64,000 nt of DNA, from positions 33,029,950-33,093,949 of the forward strand of contig OX424569.1 of the NCBI GenBank assembly GCA_949152475.1, written 5' to 3'. Position numbers and translations under genes: made by a program. This document shows, one piece after another, positions 60,541 to 64,000 of this stretch. This DNA is from Terebella lapidaria. Taxonomy: Eukaryota > Annelida > Polychaeta > Terebellida > Terebellidae. Numbering within the stretch: position 1 is the first letter of the stretch; every line of letters begins with the position of its first letter. Below the pieces are notes generated by a model. It did not search any database and was not told the DNA's origin. It saw only the letters and a list, made by a program, of their open reading frames with translations.

Positions 60541-61418
60541 TTCGAAAATATCGATCTGTTTTCACTAAAAACATTAGTTCTCTATTCTGAACAAGAATCC
60601 AGTGCTATTTGTTTTCATAGTACAGGGTATTGGATTGATCACAGATGTTCAAGTCAGTATTTTAATGGTCGTAATAAGTTAGTCTGTTAACTAATTAATA
60701 TTTATTCGATCATTCTGAAAAACGATAGGTTCCGTGTGAGGGTCTTTCTCTCCGAGTCTGTGCAATTTCATCATCATTCATTGAAAACTCCCACTCATAG
60801 AGCGTTCACAAACCATGTGTGTTAAACAGGCTAATTTGAGCACAAAATGTGTCGCCAATCGGCCAATTTGGTTGCTATGGCAACCAAAATAGATTGGTGT
60901 CGGGATCAATTTGTCTGTTGGGTTGCATCGATTTACAATATCCAGACTGCCAGCAATGGGACCACTAAAATTATGAAGAAGAAAGCAGCATGACAGTGCA
61001 TTAAGAGTTCTAACTTCTTTGAAGATTGCCCAGTACTTTTGATAGTACAAAAGGACCCTGCAACTCACCTTTGGCAATCCACCCTTTCCACAAGCATCCA
61101 AGCAGACTAAAAACATCAATGACTGGTGAGAGAAAAAAAGACCAGTCAAGCAACTATGACAAATTTGCCCGAGGACGGAGATGGTAGATCATCCAAGGAC
61201 TTCACTTCAGTCCTGCCGATGTAGTTTAGCTAGCGGCTCTGTTGTTTTTTCTCTCTCTTTCTACCTCGCCGGTCCATCCGTCCGTCCATTCCCTCACTCA
61301 CAAACGAGAGCCAAGACAGAGGCACGTGACATGCAGCCGCAAGCAAGCAGCAATGTTTTCCGGATTAACCATTCCACGACCGGTGACAGTGGAGAAGACT
61401 CCAGTTACTGCCACCGTG
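60541..61418. other. Unassigned sequence
   Basis: No gene is established. A short open stretch (MFSGLTIPRPVTVEKTPVTA, from 61353) enters the pentanucleotide repeat; it could be a first exon, but nothing downstream supports this. Confidence 0.35.
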
Positions 61419-61880
61419 GCACCACACCACACCGCACCACACCACACCACACCGCACCACACCGCACCGCACCGCACCGCACCGCACCACACCACACCCC
61501 ACCGCACCACACCACACCACACCACACCACACCGCACCGCACCACACCGCACCGCACCACACCACACCACACCGCACCGCACCACACCGCACCGCACCGC
61601 ACTGCACCACACCACACCACACCACACCACACCACACCGCACCACACCACACCACACCACACCGCACCACACCGCACCACACCACACCACACCACACCGC
61701 ACCACACAGCACCACACCGCACCACACCACACCACACCGCACCACACCGCACCGCACCACACCACACCGCACTGCACCACACCGCACTGCACCACACCGC
61801 ACTGCACCACACCGCACTGCACCACACCGCACCGCACCGCACTGCACCAAACCGCACCACACCACACCGCACTGCACCAC
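61419..61880 (+). repeat. Pentanucleotide ACACC/GCACC repeat, about 460 bp
   Basis: Units CACCA/CACCG alternate with occasional TGCACC. A 5-bp unit without stop codons stays open in every frame on both strands, which explains the long HTTPHRTAPH-like and VWCGAV-like ORFs. None is a supported gene. Confidence 0.95.
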
Positions 61881-62309
61881 CAGCGATGTGCATCACTTCC
61901 AGTGACAATTACACAACATTTTCCTGTAGTTGGTAGTCCGACAAAAAATCACAGAACACGCTGATATGCGGCTCCTATCCCACGGTAGAGCACCGAACCC
62001 TTGTATTTTTCCCAAGTTGCGAACCGAGACACTCAGGGGAGTTTTGGCCTTTGGAATCACGTTACAGATAGACTGCAAGATTTTCTCCCTCCCTGTGTCT
62101 GTATAAAAAAATATTAGAATCGGTTAAGATTTGCAACCTGTAGCGCGTTCACAAGAAAGTGTCTGCGGACGCGGCGCGACGAAGACAAATCCATAGTATC
62201 CGCCGAACTTTGTTCGGGGGATACAATAAATGCGAATTTAACACACGAAATTCCGATAATTTCCGTAAGACTTCTTCATAATACGGTGGCTTATTACCGC
62301 CAATTACGT
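61881..62309. other. Unassigned sequence
   Basis: No gene seen. A small stem-loop (CCGCCGAACTTTGTTCGGGGG) lies near 62199-62220. Confidence 0.4.
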
Positions 62310-62670
62310 TCGTGTATTTCTCACCCCATTTATAATTACCACCTCATAATATTCACCGCGTTTATAATTTCCACCCCGTTTATAATTATCACCTCACAAT
62401 TTTCACCCTGTTTATAATTTACACCCCGTTCATAATTATCACCTCCGAATTACCACCGCGTTTATAATTTCCACCCTGTTTATAATTATCGCCTCACAAT
62501 TTTCACCCCGTTTATAATTTACACCCCGTTCATAATTATCACCTCCGAATTACCACCGCGTTTATAATTTCCACCCCGTTTATAATTATCACCTCACAAT
62601 TTTCACCCCATTCATAATTTCCACCCCGTCTATAATTAACACCTCAGAATTATCACCGAGTTTATAATTA
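62310..62670 (+). repeat. Word array of TTTATAATTWYCACC units
   Basis: About 17 copies of CGTTTATAATTTCCACCC or TATAATTATCACCTCA follow each other at 17-21 bp, with a roughly 80-100-bp higher-order order (compare 62400-62480 and 62490-62570). Confidence 0.85.
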
Positions 62671-62918
62671 TGAATTGATCACAATTATTACTAGGTACAG
62701 AATTTCAATTGGTGCATTGAGTCTTACTATGAACACTCTTGGTATTCTGTGTACCGTATTTACGCGCATATAAGGACATGTCCTCATATATGAGCACTTC
62801 CTTTTATCCGGACATATAAACATGTCCTTATATGAGAACTTTCTTTAGAAACTGCCTGTAAAACATCTGACCCACATATGAGGACATTTTGCATGTCGAT
62901 GATTATAAGTTGTGAAAA

Positions 62919-64000
62919 ATTAGCCCAATGGGCTAGTAAGGTTACCGGAGAAATATACAGAGTTAAGCCGAGAAAGTTGAAGGTCAAATTCAAGGTGACC
63001 ACTGAAATCGGAATATCTCTAACCTTGAAAATGGGATCAAAGGTTAAATTCTAGATCACCAAACTATTCAGCATACATCATTTCCTATATGTTCACTATG
63101 GACCCCTAAGCTGTAAATTTGATAATAAGCGAGATATAAGCCATTTTGTAATCTGACTTTGAAAATAAAATGACTGACCTTGAAATTTAGGTCAAAGGTC
63201 AAATTCAATATCATTAAAATATTCAGAATATATCATTTCTTATATGTTCACAATTGATTCCTAAGCTGTAAAGTCGATAATAAGCGAGATATTAGCCATT
63301 TTGTCCTGTTGACCTTGAAAATGAGGTCAAAAGTCAAATTCAAGGTCACTAGAATATTCAGCATATATCATTTCCTATTTGTTCACAATTGATTTCTAAG
63401 CTGTAAAGGCGCTAATAAGCAAGATATTGGCCATTTTGTCCTGTGACCTTGAAAATGAGGTCAAAGGTCAAATTCAAGGTCATGAGAATATTCAGCATAT
63501 ATCATTTCCTATATGTTCACAATTGATTCCTAAGCTGTAAAGTCGATAATAAGCGAGATATTAGCAATTTTGTCCTATGACCTTGGAAATGAGGTCAAAG
63601 GTCAAATTCAAGGTCACGAAAATATTCAGCATATATCCTTTCCTATATGTTCACAATTGATTCCTAAACTGTAAAGTCGATAATAAGCGAGATATTAGCC
63701 ATTTTGTTATGTGACCTTGAAAATGAGGTCAAAGGTCAAATTCAAGGTCACGAGAATATTCAGCATATATCATTTCCTATATGTTCACAATTGATTCCTA
63801 AGCTGTAAAGTCGATAATAAGCGAGATATTAGTCATTTTGTCCTGTGACCTTGAAAATGAGGTCAAAGGTCAAATTCAAGGTCACGAGAATATTCAGCAT
63901 ATATCATTTCCTATATGTCCACAATTCATTCCTAGTCTCTAATTTCAATATTAAGTGAGATATTAGGCTTAATGTGTGCCATTATAAAGCATAGGAAAAT
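62919..64000 (-). mobile_element. Inverted partial copy of element I's 134-bp satellite, cut by the window end
   Basis: AAATTAGCCCAATGGGCTAG and GTTACCGGAGAAATATACAG at 62919 are the complement of 25243-25284. From there the sequence follows element I backwards, sharing diagnostic variants such as GATTTCTAAGCTGTAAAGGC (63391; complement at about 24780). It has six monomers where element I has thirteen, then the flanking block (GTCTCTAATTTCAATATTAA). The element continues past 64000. Confidence 0.88.

Noticed and set aside
61181..61964. Histidine/threonine/proline-rich ORFs of 240-251 codons and the antisense VWCGAV-type ORFs
   Set aside because: A stop-free pentanucleotide repeat leaves all frames open on both strands.

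Overview
The window reads as nuclear DNA of a marine invertebrate animal. The genes have many short exons with GT-AG introns, the two best-recognised genes are metazoan orthologs (an RCC1L-like mitochondrial protein and ZNF706), and the intergenic and intronic DNA is packed with non-LTR retrotransposon remnants, MITE-like inverted repeats and satellites. The frequent ACATGTA-type words and the repeat content would suit a mollusc or another spiralian, but amphioxus-like animals cannot be excluded. No bacterial or viral gene was recognised.

Three genes can be reconstructed. (1) An ionotropic glutamate receptor/IR-like channel on the + strand, with 11 exons from 6721 to 11592 in consistent splice phase: amino-terminal domain, S1, M1, pore, M3, S2 and M4. 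(2) A complete RCC1L (WBSCR16)-like gene on the - strand, with 12 coding exons from 43180 down to 37354 (about 468 codons) and a basic mitochondrial-type N-terminus. (3) A complete ZNF706 ortholog on the + strand, with two coding exons (56253-56390 and 56667-56756, 75 residues). A possible 3'-terminal exon of an unrecognised gene lies at the extreme left.

Layout: 0-0.85 kb, possible gene end and a LINE tail; 1.3-2.5 kb, seven copies of a 175-bp tandem repeat; 2.7-6.7 kb, intergenic with word repeats; 6.7-11.6 kb, the receptor gene, one intron of which holds a foldback element made of palindromic words; 12-13 kb, a 119-bp satellite; 13-15.1 kb, a decayed LINE interrupted by a MITE; 15.3-16.6 kb, a TTAA-flanked foldback element; 16.6-20.6 kb, no gene seen; 20.6-21.25 kb, a LINE reverse-transcriptase end; 21.8-35.9 kb, three large inverted-repeat-bounded elements filled with a 134-bp satellite; 37.3-43.2 kb, RCC1L with MITEs in its introns; 44-48 kb, MITEs and simple repeats; 48.5-54.6 kb, a 50-bp satellite in two oppositely oriented arms around a hAT-like element; 56.2-57.2 kb, ZNF706; 57.5-60.5 kb, MITEs and a second 119-bp satellite copy; 61.4-61.9 kb, a pentanucleotide repeat; 62.9-64 kb, an inverted copy of the 134-bp satellite element.

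The most striking feature is the 134-bp satellite (about 60 monomers by eye). Almost every unit carries a DR1 nuclear-receptor consensus plus extended FTZ-F1/ERR-type half-sites. The same terminal module also caps an unrelated 119-bp satellite, which suggests a mobile family with exchangeable tandem-repeat interiors. The three genes show no sign of working together; they are ordinary neighbours in a repeat-rich genome.
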